From contig CACXRO010000002.1 of NCBI GenBank assembly GCA_902770045.1, positions 1-64,000 on the forward strand: DNA of 64,000 nt, written 5' to 3'. Shown here piece by piece: positions 39,039-49,000 of this stretch. The DNA comes from an uncultured bacterium. GTDB taxonomy: Bacteria; Verrucomicrobiota; Kiritimatiellia; RFP12; UBA1067. Every line of letters starts with the position of its first letter. Positions within the stretch are counted from its first letter, which is position 1. The position numbers were made by a program, and so were the translations under genes. The notes beneath the pieces were generated by a model, which saw only the letters and a program-made list of their open reading frames with translations, did no database searches and had not been told where the DNA came from.

Positions 39039-39668
39039 TCAGTGGTGGTGTCCGCAGCCGCAGGAGCAGCCGTGCTCATGGTGCGGAGAGTCGACCGTCT
39101 TGTACTCGATCTTCGCCGCCGCCTTCAGCTCCGCGACGAACGCGTCCATCGCCTTGCCCCGCGCGTCATGCCGCAAGAGGTCCCGAATCTCGTCGTGGGC
39201 GTCCACCAGTGTGCGGTTCGCCTTCGCATACGCATCGCGGCGCGACTCGAAGAAGGCGGCGATCTCGGCATCGGTCGGCTCCGCCACCGACGCGCACGCC
39301 TGCTCGACGAGCTTGTTCACCTTCGCGCCCTTCTCGAGCTCGCAGCGGAAGCCCTCCTCGCTCACTCCCTGCGCCTTCAGCGCCGCGAGGTACGCCTCGC
39401 GTCCGCCGATCTGCGCTACCACCCGCTCCACCTCGGCGTCCACGTCCGCCGCGGTCACCGGGATGTCCAGCTCCGCCGAGCGGTCCAGGAGCAGCTTCGC
39501 GCCGATTGCCTGCTCGAGCGCCTTCTCGCGCAGCAGGCCCAGGCACCCGCGCACCTCCTCGGCGGACGCGCCGTGCGCCGAATAGAACCTCACCAGGCGC
39601 TCGAGCTCGAACTCCACCGCCTCCGCGGATATCTCCGCCCCGTTCACGACCGCTGTCTTGAGCTTCAT
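39039..39668 (-). CDS. SurA-N-like helical chaperone domain protein with His/Cys-rich tail
   Basis: 209 residues, almost all helical. Residues about 1-180 resemble the N-terminal chaperone region of SurA/PpiD-like proteins (VNGAEISAEAVEFELERLV; LREKALEQAIGAKLLLDRSA; VTAADVDAEVERVVAQIGG), but no parvulin PPIase domain follows. No signal peptide is visible, so it may be cytoplasmic. The last 16 residues, SPHHEHGCSCGCGHHH, are a dense potential metal-binding tail comparable in idea to SlyD's. Substrate and metal are unknown. It follows the NAGPA-like gene by 3 bp. Confidence 0.7.
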   Translation of the reverse strand: MKLKTAVVNGAEISAEAVEFELERLVRFYSAHGASAEEVRGCLGLLREKALEQAIGAKLLLDRSAELDIPVTAADVDAEVERVVAQIGGREAYLAALKAQGVSEEGFRCELEKGAKVNKLVEQACASVAEPTDAEIAAFFESRRDAYAKANRTLVDAHDEIRDLLRHDARGKAMDAFVAELKAAAKIEYKTVDSPHHEHGCSCGCGHHH

Positions 39669-39671
39669 CTG

Positions 39672-41135
39672 CTACTTCTTGTCCTTGTCCGGAGGCGGCG
39701 GCCAGCGGTAGGTTATCTTGCCGGCGTACTTGCCCTTAACGTGCCAGTCCTCCGGCACGCCCAGCTTCTTGAGCTGCCGCTGATCCGATTCGCTCGTCGC
39801 CACCAATCCGCCGTTCTGCCACAACTCCAGCCGCCACGCGATGAGCTTGGCCGACGACGACGAGATCCCGCAGCCCTTGAAAAGCCCGTGCTTCGCGTCG
39901 CCGAACACCGGCGACTTCCAGTCCTTCAGCGTCACCTCCGGCTGCCAGGTGGACACCGCCGCCGGCGTCTGCTCGGCGTTGATGTTGATTCCGTACGGGG
40001 TCTTCTGGTCGGTCAGCACCACGTCGTAGCTGCGCCAGAGCCCGTCGGTCTCGAAGAGCGCCGAGACGCTGAGCACCGGCCGCCGGATACGCGGGAGCTC
40101 GCCCTTGAGATTCGCCTTCACCTGCATCCCGAGCGTCAGCTCGGCGCCGCGGTCGCGCCCCTTCATCGGCGTCACCTTCGGCATCACGAGCGACCCCTTC
40201 ACCTGCGCCGGGTTGACCTTGCGCGGCGCGCCCCTGCCATTCGGACGCCCCAGCGTCACCCCGAGGCAGGAGATGACGCGCGCGGCGTTGGGCTTCGGCC
40301 CCAGCTGGTTGAGCTGCCGCGGCGCGCCGTCCTTCCCCGCCGCGAAGATCCCGATCGCACCGCCGTGCTCAAAGCTGATCGCGTCCAATACGCCGAGGGT
40401 TTCAAGCGCGTCGTTCATGTCGTGGTAGTCGGCGCCGGTCCCGCCGGCGATCCGCTCGCCGTCGTCGGCCGTGACCACGAAAAACTGCTTCCGGTCCTCC
40501 GAAAGCCCGACCGCCAGGCACGGCGCGACGTTGCGGCGCTCGGGCGAGACGACGTCGCGTCCGTCGCGGCGGATCACCACGTCGCCGGTCTGGGCGAAGA
40601 GGAGGTCAGGCACCTCGGCGGGCATTATCCGGTCGGCGATCTCCAGCTCGCCGTTTCGACGCACCGCGAAAACCGGCCCGCGCCCGTGCTTGGCGTTGCT
40701 CACGATCACTCCGTTGGCGACGAAAAGCCCCCTCGGGTCCGCGAAGTCGCCGGAATACGGATGGCGCGTCGCGCGCGTCGCGAACGCGAAGAGCGCGCCC
40801 TTGCCGCCTTTCTGGAGGAACTCCGCCGGCGTCTCGCGCCGGGTGCGCACGTCGGCAGGCTCGATCTTCTCGCCGTGACCGTCGTAGATCGTGGGCGCAT
40901 CGTCGAGCGGACGCCCCCAGCCGCTCGCGCGCCCGGTGGCGACAAAGCCGATGTCCGCCGTCTTCATGTCCACCTTGACCGCGAAGAACCGGATTTTCCG
41001 CGGCGTCTCGACCCGCGCGGTCATCGTCACCACCCCGGGCGCAAGCGTCTCGCCCTGCACCCACACCGGGCTCGCCCCCGCGGAAAGCGCCGCGGAAAGC
41101 GCCGCGGCCGCCAGCGTCGACCGAAAAGCGTTCAT
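39672..41135 (-). CDS. Secreted phosphodiester-glycosidase-domain (NAGPA-like) protein
   Basis: 487 residues with a signal peptide (about 1-22). The region about 60-260 contains GRGPVFAVRRNGEL, RNVAPCLAVGLSEDRKQFFV and the conserved ADYHDMNDALETLGVLDAISFEHGG in pieces typical of NAGPA/DUF2233 proteins, which in the known family uncover phosphodiester-linked sugars or act on exopolysaccharide. The C-terminal 200 residues form separate beta-rich modules. The start overlaps thrC (ATGA). Substrate unknown. Confidence 0.8.
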   Translation of the reverse strand: MNAFRSTLAAAALSAALSAGASPVWVQGETLAPGVVTMTARVETPRKIRFFAVKVDMKTADIGFVATGRASGWGRPLDDAPTIYDGHGEKIEPADVRTRRETPAEFLQKGGKGALFAFATRATRHPYSGDFADPRGLFVANGVIVSNAKHGRGPVFAVRRNGELEIADRIMPAEVPDLLFAQTGDVVIRRDGRDVVSPERRNVAPCLAVGLSEDRKQFFVVTADDGERIAGGTGADYHDMNDALETLGVLDAISFEHGGAIGIFAAGKDGAPRQLNQLGPKPNAARVISCLGVTLGRPNGRGAPRKVNPAQVKGSLVMPKVTPMKGRDRGAELTLGMQVKANLKGELPRIRRPVLSVSALFETDGLWRSYDVVLTDQKTPYGININAEQTPAAVSTWQPEVTLKDWKSPVFGDAKHGLFKGCGISSSSAKLIAWRLELWQNGGLVATSESDQRQLKKLGVPEDWHVKGKYAGKITYRWPPPPDKDKK

Positions 41136-42544
41136 GTCACCCTCCCTTCAATCAGCTCACGCACCACCGCGTCCATCTCGCCGACGTCGCAGACACGCTT
41201 CTGCGCCACTGGCAGCCGCTCGAGCCCGGCCACGGACGGCGGCGGGTCGACGAGCACGTCCTCGCCGTAGGCGCGGCGGCAGGTCTCGGGGAACTTGTAG
41301 GGCGTGGCAGTCGCGGCGACGACGCAGGGGACGCCGTCCCGCGGATACCCGAGCCGCCGCGCCACGAACGAGCCGACCGCGGTGTGCGGGTCGACGAGAT
41401 ACCCATCCTCGTCGCGCAGGCGACGCATCTCGGATTCCGTCTCCTCCGGCGTCGCGACGCCGCCCTCGAACTCGGCGAAAAGCCGTGCCTTCGCCGCGGC
41501 GGAAAGCTCGTAGCGGCCCTTCTCCCTGAGGTCGGACATCAGCCGCGCCGTCGCCGCGCAGGCCGCCGCGGCGTCGCCCTCGAAGTTGAGTTCCCACAAA
41601 AGCCGCTCGACGTTGGACGAAATGCGGATGTCCATCGACGGCGAGTTGGTGACCGTGAAGTCCGGCCCCGGCTCGTAGACGCCCGTCTTCACGAAGCGCG
41701 CGAGGACGTCGTTCACGTTCGAGGCCACGACAAGCCGCCTAATCGGAGCGCCGACGCGCTTCGCGTACCAGGCGGCGAGGATGTTGCCGAAGTTGCCGGA
41801 CGGCACCACCACGTCGAACTCGCGCCCCAGCCGCGCACCGGCGAGCGCGTAGTACGCCACCTGCGGCACCAGCCGGCCGGTGTTGATCGAGTTGGCGCTC
41901 GAGAGCGTCACCCCGTGCGCCGCGGCCTCGGCCGCGATCGCCGGGTCGGCGAAGATGCGCTTCACCGCCGTCTGGGCGTCGTCGAAGTTGCCGCGGATGC
42001 CGACTGCGTGGACGTTGGGCTCGGACGGCGTCACCATCTGGAGTCGCTGCACCCGCGAAGTTCCCTCGGCAGGATAGAAGACCGCGATCTCGGTGCCGTC
42101 CACGCCGGCGAAGCCCTGCATCGCCGCGGAGCCGGTGTCGCCGCTCGTCGCCGTCAGCACCAGCACGCGCCGCCCGGCGGCGGCGTGGCGCATGAAGACC
42201 GGCAGCATCGACAGGGCCACGTCCTTGAACGCGCCGGTGCGGCCGTGGAAGAGCTCGAGGAAATGGAGCGCGCCCTTCTCGACGACCGGCACCGGGTCGG
42301 CGGCGGGGAAGCGCGAGAGGAGCCGCTCCACGGCGTCGTTGCGGACGCCCTCGGGCATGTCGCCGAAGAACTCCGCAAGCACCAGCTCCTCCGCCTCGCG
42401 CAGAGTCGCCGCCGAGCGGATGCCCGCGATCTCGCCGACGCCCACGGGCAGATACAGCCCGCCGTCGCGCGCGAGCCCGCGGAAGACGGTCTCGACGCCG
42501 GACGCCCGCTCGCCGGTGCGCGTCGAAATGTAGGATGCCGACAT
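41132..42544 (-). CDS. thrC: Threonine synthase
   Basis: 470 residues. The PLP lysine is Lys107 in FHGRTGAFKDVAL, and LTATSGDTGSAAMQGF and SSANSINTGRLVPQVAYY are strong class-II threonine-synthase signatures. It converts O-phosphohomoserine to threonine. It follows the ACT-domain gene by 10 bp, which suggests that the ACT protein may regulate amino-acid metabolism. Length is normal for the short bacterial form. Confidence 0.97.
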   Translation of the reverse strand: MSASYISTRTGERASGVETVFRGLARDGGLYLPVGVGEIAGIRSAATLREAEELVLAEFFGDMPEGVRNDAVERLLSRFPAADPVPVVEKGALHFLELFHGRTGAFKDVALSMLPVFMRHAAAGRRVLVLTATSGDTGSAAMQGFAGVDGTEIAVFYPAEGTSRVQRLQMVTPSEPNVHAVGIRGNFDDAQTAVKRIFADPAIAAEAAAHGVTLSSANSINTGRLVPQVAYYALAGARLGREFDVVVPSGNFGNILAAWYAKRVGAPIRRLVVASNVNDVLARFVKTGVYEPGPDFTVTNSPSMDIRISSNVERLLWELNFEGDAAAACAATARLMSDLREKGRYELSAAAKARLFAEFEGGVATPEETESEMRRLRDEDGYLVDPHTAVGSFVARRLGYPRDGVPCVVAATATPYKFPETCRRAYGEDVLVDPPPSVAGLERLPVAQKRVCDVGEMDAVVRELIEGRVT

Positions 42545-42554
42545 GGCCGTGGGA

Positions 42555-42995
42555 CTACTGCGCGGCGGAGGCGACCGCCTCCTCCTCGTTCAGCGTCATG
42601 TAGCCGGCGTCGGCCAGCGCCTTGGCGGCGGCGGCGTTGTCGTCGAACCGGAACACCAGCACCGCCTTCTCGCCCTTGTGGAAGGCGAAGGCGTAGCTGT
42701 ACTCGATGTCGACGCCGGCGCGGTCGAGGACCTGCATAACGCCGGCCATGCCGCCGGGACGGTCAGGCACGCAGACGGCGACCACCTCGGACACGTTGGC
42801 CACATAGCCCGCCGCGGCGAGCACGTCCTTGGCGCGCTCGTGGTCGTCGACGATCATCCGGACGATGCCGAAATCGCTGGTGTCGGCGAGCGAAAGCGTC
42901 GCGATGTTGATGCCTGCGTCGGCCAGCGCGCGGCAGATCTGGCTGAGCTGCCCTGGCTGGTTCTGGAGATATATCGATATTTGTCTGATTTGCAT
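42555..42995 (-). CDS. Tandem ACT-domain protein
   Basis: 146 residues composed of two ACT domains (about 1-70 and 71-140): IYLQNQPGQLSQICRALADAGINI and CVPDRPGGMAGVMQVLDRAGV are the characteristic ligand-loop helices. Such stand-alone proteins bind amino acids and are thought to regulate partner enzymes or transport. It lies before thrC. The ATG at 42995 lacks a Shine-Dalgarno and the extended -10 (TGGTAAAAT, 43002-43010) ends 6 nt upstream, so it is probably translated from a leaderless mRNA. Confidence 0.92.
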   Translation of the reverse strand: MQIRQISIYLQNQPGQLSQICRALADAGINIATLSLADTSDFGIVRMIVDDHERAKDVLAAAGYVANVSEVVAVCVPDRPGGMAGVMQVLDRAGVDIEYSYAFAFHKGEKAVLVFRFDDNAAAAKALADAGYMTLNEEEAVASAAQ

Positions 42996-43001
42996 ACGAG
43001 T

Positions 43002-43010
43002 ATTTTACCA
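43002..43010 (-). promoter_or_regulatory. Extended -10 promoter of the ACT-thrC operon
   Basis: Minus strand TGGTAAAATACTCG; the hexamer TAAAAT is at 43002-43007 and ends 6 nt before the ATG. A possible -35, TTGATT, is 18 nt upstream, inside the last codons of the alpha-2-macroglobulin gene. Predicts transcription starting at or next to the start codon. Confidence 0.55.
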
Positions 43011-43027
43011 CATATCGCCCCCCGCAA

Positions 43028-46000
43028 TCAACCCCCCTTGCCGCTGCCGGCGGGCTCGACCGACGCGCCCACGCGCACCTGCTCGGCGGACGAGTGCGCG
43101 GTGAACTCGGGCGCGTACATGCACTGGATCGTGGCGATGCCACCGGAAAAGACGCCCTTCTGCTGTACGCGGTACGAGGTCTCGAGGACGAACACGCCCT
43201 TGTTCAGCCGGTCGATGTAGTAGTGGGTAGCCACGTCCTTGGTGGACTGGTAGTAGCCGACGCCATCCTGCCAGCGGTAGGACGAAAGGACGTCCACCGG
43301 CTCGGCGCAGGCAGGCCGCTCGTCGGAAAGGTGCACGAACTCGTACGTCCGGTCGCTCGTGATCTCCAGCCGCGCGACGATCTCGTCCCCCGGCTCCAAC
43401 TTGTCGCCGAGCTTCGCGAGCCGCGTTCCCTCCGCGCCCTTCGTCTTCCTGTAGTACTTCTTTTCCACCTTGAGCTCCTTCGGCTCGTGCGCACGCACCT
43501 TGAGGACATCCTCGAAGTAAGACCAGTGCACGCCTCCCCACGCGACACCCTTCTCGCCCGCGCCGGTAAAGGTGATTTTGCCCATCTCCGGCTTGATCGC
43601 GGCGGAATCGTAGCGGACGGACCACATGCCAGTGCCTTCCTCGACCTTCTCGGGCTTCACCGGCTCCCCGCCCAGAGTCACCTCGGCGAGCTTGTCGCCG
43701 GCGAGCAAGTCCGCCCCGCCGCCGAGCATGAGCGCGTAGATTGCGTCCGCCGTCGCCGCGGTCGTCGTCCAGTCCTGCGTCTGCTTCTGCTTCAAAAGCC
43801 ACACGTTGCACGCCTCGGCGCTTGGCTCGTCCTGCGTCACCTCGCGGAACGCCTCGATTATCAGCGCCTGCGTCGACACCGGCGCCGCGAATACGCTCGA
43901 CGAGAAGAAGTACGGCTGCTTCCAGTACATTCCCAGTTCGTCGGAGAGAACGCCGCGCTCCTTGATCGATGCCATGATCTCCTTGGCGACCTTCTCCTTG
44001 CCGCACCACTTCAGCCCCATCGCCGCGAGCGCCTGCGACTCAAGCCCCGCCTCGACCCATTCCTTCTCGAGATGGTCGACGATGAGTCTCACGTCGTTCG
44101 CGTTCTTTGCCGGCGGCACGCCACTGAACGAGTGGAGATAGAGCCAACGGATGTCGAAACCGTTGACGCGGAACGGATACTTCTTCACCCTTTCAAGACG
44201 AAGCCGCTCCTTGATATCCTCGGCGACTTCGCGGTCGAGCGCGGCGGTGGCATCGGCAAAGAAGTCCGGGTACTCGACCTTCGCCAGATGGTTGAGCCGC
44301 GCAAAGCCGGTCAGGATGTAGAGCGTGATGTAGTCCGAGGAAGGCCCGCCGGGGAACCACGGCCAGCGCCCATCGCCGTTGCGCTCCCGTCGCAACTTTT
44401 CGATGCAGCGATTCTGCTCTTCCTTAAGCCGGTTTTCGCCGAAGAGGTCGCCGAGCCGCGCATGCGCGGCAGTTTCATGCTCCGCCTCGCGGATCCACGG
44501 CGTCGCTTCGAGCGCAATCGACTTCAGGTGAGGATTCGTCTCCAGCGGACTCTTCAGCGCCTCCGCGCCCGCCGCTTTCCACGCATCAAAGGTTGCGCGG
44601 ATGCGTGGATCGGAATTTGCGATGAAAAGCCCGAGCGCGTTCGCGTAGTAGCGGCTGAAGGTCTGCTCGCAGCACTCGTGCGGGAACTCCATGAGGTAAG
44701 GAAGCGAGAGTACGGCGTACCACGCCGGTCGCGACACCGCGCGCACGGTCAAGTCCTGACTGCGGATCGTCTCCGACCCCTTGCTCGCGACCAGGTTCGT
44801 GAGCACGAAAGTCTTGGCCTCCGCGCCGCGCGCATTGAGCTGCACCGCCTCGCGGACAAAAATGCGCCGTGCAAGGACTGGCAGCACGCCCTCCTCGCCG
44901 TCCGTGAATTTGTCGCCCTTCGCCTTGGCAACATACTTGAGATAGCCGCAGCCATCGGGAATCGCAACGCGGAACTCAAAGGTCTTCGACTCATGCGGAG
45001 CCAAATCAAAGCGTTGCGCTTCCAAATGTCCCGGTTCTCCTAGTTGTCCCGGATGCCCCATATCCTCAAGCGCCAGCGACACCTCCCCCTTCTGCGGCTC
45101 GTCCTCCGTGTTCGTCACCTTGACGGCAAAGAGGAAATTGTCGCCTTCGCGGGCGAAGCGCGGCGGATTCGGCTCGCACATAAGCGGCTTGGTGGTCACA
45201 ATCTCTTCGTTGCGCAAAACTCCGCCATTGAGCTCGTTGTCGTGCGCGACCATCAAAAGCTTCCAGCCCGTCAACGCATCCGGCGCGGTGAAGGTAAACG
45301 ACACCTTCCCGTCCGCGTCAGTCTCGAGATTAGGGAAGAAGAACGCCGTTTCCTTCAAGTTCGTCCGCGGCGGGGCATCCGGCTCGGCGCTTCCATCCGA
45401 TTCCTCCGGTTCTCTGGCAACTTTCTTCTTCGCCCCGCCGATCTTCTTCGCCTCGCCGATCGCACCCGAATTGCGCGATCCGGCCATCGATTTCATGACG
45501 ACGGGCGACTTGATGGTGGCGACGGAATCCTCTGGTTCCGCCTCTACAAAAGCACAGGCGGAGTAGGCCACCATACCCTCGCTGCAATCCTCCATGACTG
45601 CCCGGCGACTACCAAACGACTTTCGCCCTTTTGAGTAAGAGTAAAACGTCGGCAATCCTCTCCATGTCGGCCAGATTATATGCCAGGTGAGAAATTGGCC
45701 GCTGAAAACGCCTTTGAGGTGGTAAAGTCCGCAAATGGAATTCTGGAGTTGTGCACCGGCAAACCCTCGGGTCCAAGGCGTGAAGTGGTTTGAAAAACCA
45801 AGCGATACATTGTGCCACTTATAGGCGTCGAGAGAACGGTCGTACATGAAGGCAAGCACCTCAGACGGACCCGACACCTTGAATTTCCAGGTTTCCTCCT
45901 TGCCGGGATTGAGCTTGCTCGTCAGATGCTCGGTCTTGATGTCGAGGTACTTGTTGTCCCACGGAACCCAGACGACCGAGTCGTTGCGGTAGATTCGGTT

Positions 46001-49000
46001 CTCGCGGACGAAGACCGTCTCGATTTCGAACTTGCCGCGATGCTCGTCCTTTACCGGCAGCTCGCAGAACCAGGTCGGAGAGGAAATTGTTTGATTGAAG
46101 ATCACCTTTCCGTTGTTCGTCACGCGAACTCGTACGACGCCCGCCTCATAGCCAGTGCCCCAATAGGCGCGTAGCGTCTCGCCGACCTTGACGGTGTGCG
46201 CCTCGACGCGGAAAAGCTCCGGCATGGCAAGCCCCAGCTCTTTCGCCGCGGGATCGAAGACGCAGACGGAGTCAATGTCCTTGACGTTTTTGCCGTTCGG
46301 GTCCTTTGCCTCGAATACGAGCCGGTATGCGCCGACACCGAGATTCAGTTCCGTCGTCCACTTCTCCGGCTTCTCGCCGCCTGCCTCGACCGACAGAACC
46401 TCTTCTCCCTGTTCCCACGTTCTCCAGTCCCATGGACCCTTCCCACCGCGGTCGTATCCGTAGCGTCCCGCGCCGGCAGGCTTGCGGACGGGACTCGCGG
46501 GCGACTTGAGCCGGTAGACCTTGAGCGTGCCCTTGACCGGAACCGGCGTTCCGGCAAGCGTTGCGAGCGACACGCGGACGGGAACGGGCTTCGCAGGCGT
46601 CTGCCAATTGCCTTCCGCCCAGACGCTTGCGCGCCACGCGACGGTGCCGATCTCGAACGACGATTCCGCCGAACGCGCCTCGCCCGTCTCGTCGGTGACG
46701 GTCGCGACGACATTAAAGCTGAACGACGGATCTCCGGCAAGGTCTGCTGTCGGCGAGGCGACGGGGGTGAACGTCACCTTGAAGACGCCGTTTTCATCCG
46801 TCTCCACCTCGCCGTTCGCGACAAAACCCTCGCCGTCGTCGTTGGCCGTGCCGCCAAACCAGCACCACCAGCCCGGATAACACGTCCGGCGTTCGACATG
46901 CCACTTGACCTTGGCGTGTTGAATGGGGAGCCCCGAATATGCGAGTGCCTTGCCTGTCACCGTCACCGGCTCGCCAAGCGTCGCCTTTTCCAGCGCATCC
47001 TCGAACGACACCTTGAACTTCGGGCGCTTGTATTCCTCGACATTGACCTGTTTGCCCGACTCGCCGCTGCGGCCGTCAAAAAGCCGATAACAGGCATTGA
47101 TCGTGTATCGTCCAGTCAGCCGGTCGCCTGGTGCGACGAAGGTATGGACGAATGAGCCCCACTTGTTGGGCTTGATTTGCACCGAAGAGACTTCCTTGCT
47201 GTTAGGATCGCTCAACACCAGACGTACTGTCATGTTCGTCTGCGTACGGAAGTCCCTCGTATCTGGATCGGCGTGATACGCAATTCCCTTGACGTGGATC
47301 TCCTGCCCTGGACGGTAGAGCGAGCGGTCGGTAAACAGGTCGATGAACTCTACAATCTTGTTCCTGCCGTGGACGCAGCCCGAACCCTCGTTTCCGAGCG
47401 ACAGCACTTCGTTGCCGTCAAAAAGCACGCGAACATAGCGATTGCAGGAGTAGTAGTCGCTCTTGTCAGGGATGACGTAGGAAAAGTCGCCGTTCGCGTC
47501 GGTCGTGTACTTTTCTCTGAGGACCTGCAATCGGCCGCCCTTCTCGGGATAGCCCCACAACTCCACCGTCGCGCCCTCGACCGGACAGCCCGACTCGGCG
47601 CGATAGACGGTTCCCTTGATCTCTCCGTTGCCAGTTCTCATCACCAGCGCAAGCGACGTGACAGTGACGTATTCCGCGAAGAGCGGAAGGTTGTCCGCGC
47701 CGAATTCTCCGTTAGACGCGGCAAAAAGGACATAGTGCCCGCAGGCGAGGTCGTTTGGCACGGAGACTTTGAATTCCTGTCTCGCATAACCTGGCCTCAG
47801 CGCCAGCTTCTCGACCCACTCCTTCGCGGCGCAGCGCTTCAGGTACTTGTTCTCCATCGCTTCAGAGGCCCTGTAGTTGTATTCCGTGCTGCCCATCGAC
47901 CTATCCGAGACCAGGTCCTTGAAGGTGACAGGGACGAGGCGGAAATGGATTTCTTCGAGGTTGCGCGCCAAAATTTTGATTTCCGGCCACGGTGCGCACC
48001 AGTTGCGTTCCGTCTCGACCGAAAAATCCTTCGCCTCGATACAAGCGACAACATCCGCGCATTTGCATCCGCCCGGTGTCTCCGGATATTTGGCGGCGTA
48101 GGCGGCGGCGAGTTCGTGGGCGGCGACGAGCTCTCCTCTTCCCTGCAGAAGTTGGGCCTTTAGGCCCGCGCCGAAGGCAACGACGTCGGACTTCCCGTCG
48201 TAGCGCTTGATGAAACCGTCGAGGAACCGCTCGTATGCGGCATCGCGTTCCTTCTGCGGCTTCTGGTCGAACGACCTGACGTATTCCGCGCGATCGAGCT
48301 CGGCCATGCCGAGGGCGTCGAGGTTGCCGTCGGCGCGGTGGAACTCGATCAGCGCATCGTAGATGGCGAGCCCCTTCTCCAGCGTCTTGTCGGGAACCGC
48401 CCGGCCGTAGAACTTGATGGCGTCACGGACTGCGAAGTCGAAGAGCGTGGGGCAGTACGATTCAGGGACTGTACCGGAACTGAAAAGCGCCTTCCAATCC
48501 GCGAGCTTCTGCTTCTTGAGCTCGTCGGAATTCGCAAACACCTTCTTGAACTGCGCCTCAAGCGTCCCGGCGATCTTCTCGGGCGACCACGGCGGCATCT
48601 TGTCCTTCGCCGCGTCGTCGTCGAGCTTCGTCGGATTTGCGCCACCCCAGCGCCAGCGTTGAGAATTCTCGAGGTAGGTATGGGCGAGGTGGAGCTGGAG
48701 GACGGCCTGGAGCGGCGCTGGCTGGGCGTCGACCGAGGCGGCGAAAGCGGGCAGCCAGTCGGCGGTCAGCTCGTCGGTAAACGACTTCATCGCCTGCTCG
48801 CGATAGAGAAACGCGCGCGCCGCGTCCGGCCAGCGCCCGATCGCCTTGGCCTCGCGTTCGATTTCCGCGACGATGTTGGTGATCGTGCGCGGCAGGCCTT
48901 TCTCCTCCGCTGCATTCACTTTTTTCCACGCCTTGCCGAAATCGTATTCGGGCTTGGCCTGGGCTGGCAGAATGGACATGACGGCGAGCGCGGCGAGCGC

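Noticed and set aside
43000-43030. Intrinsic terminator of the alpha-2-macroglobulin gene
   Set aside because: There is a G-rich run but no pairing partner or T-run; the bases form the promoter of the ACT gene.
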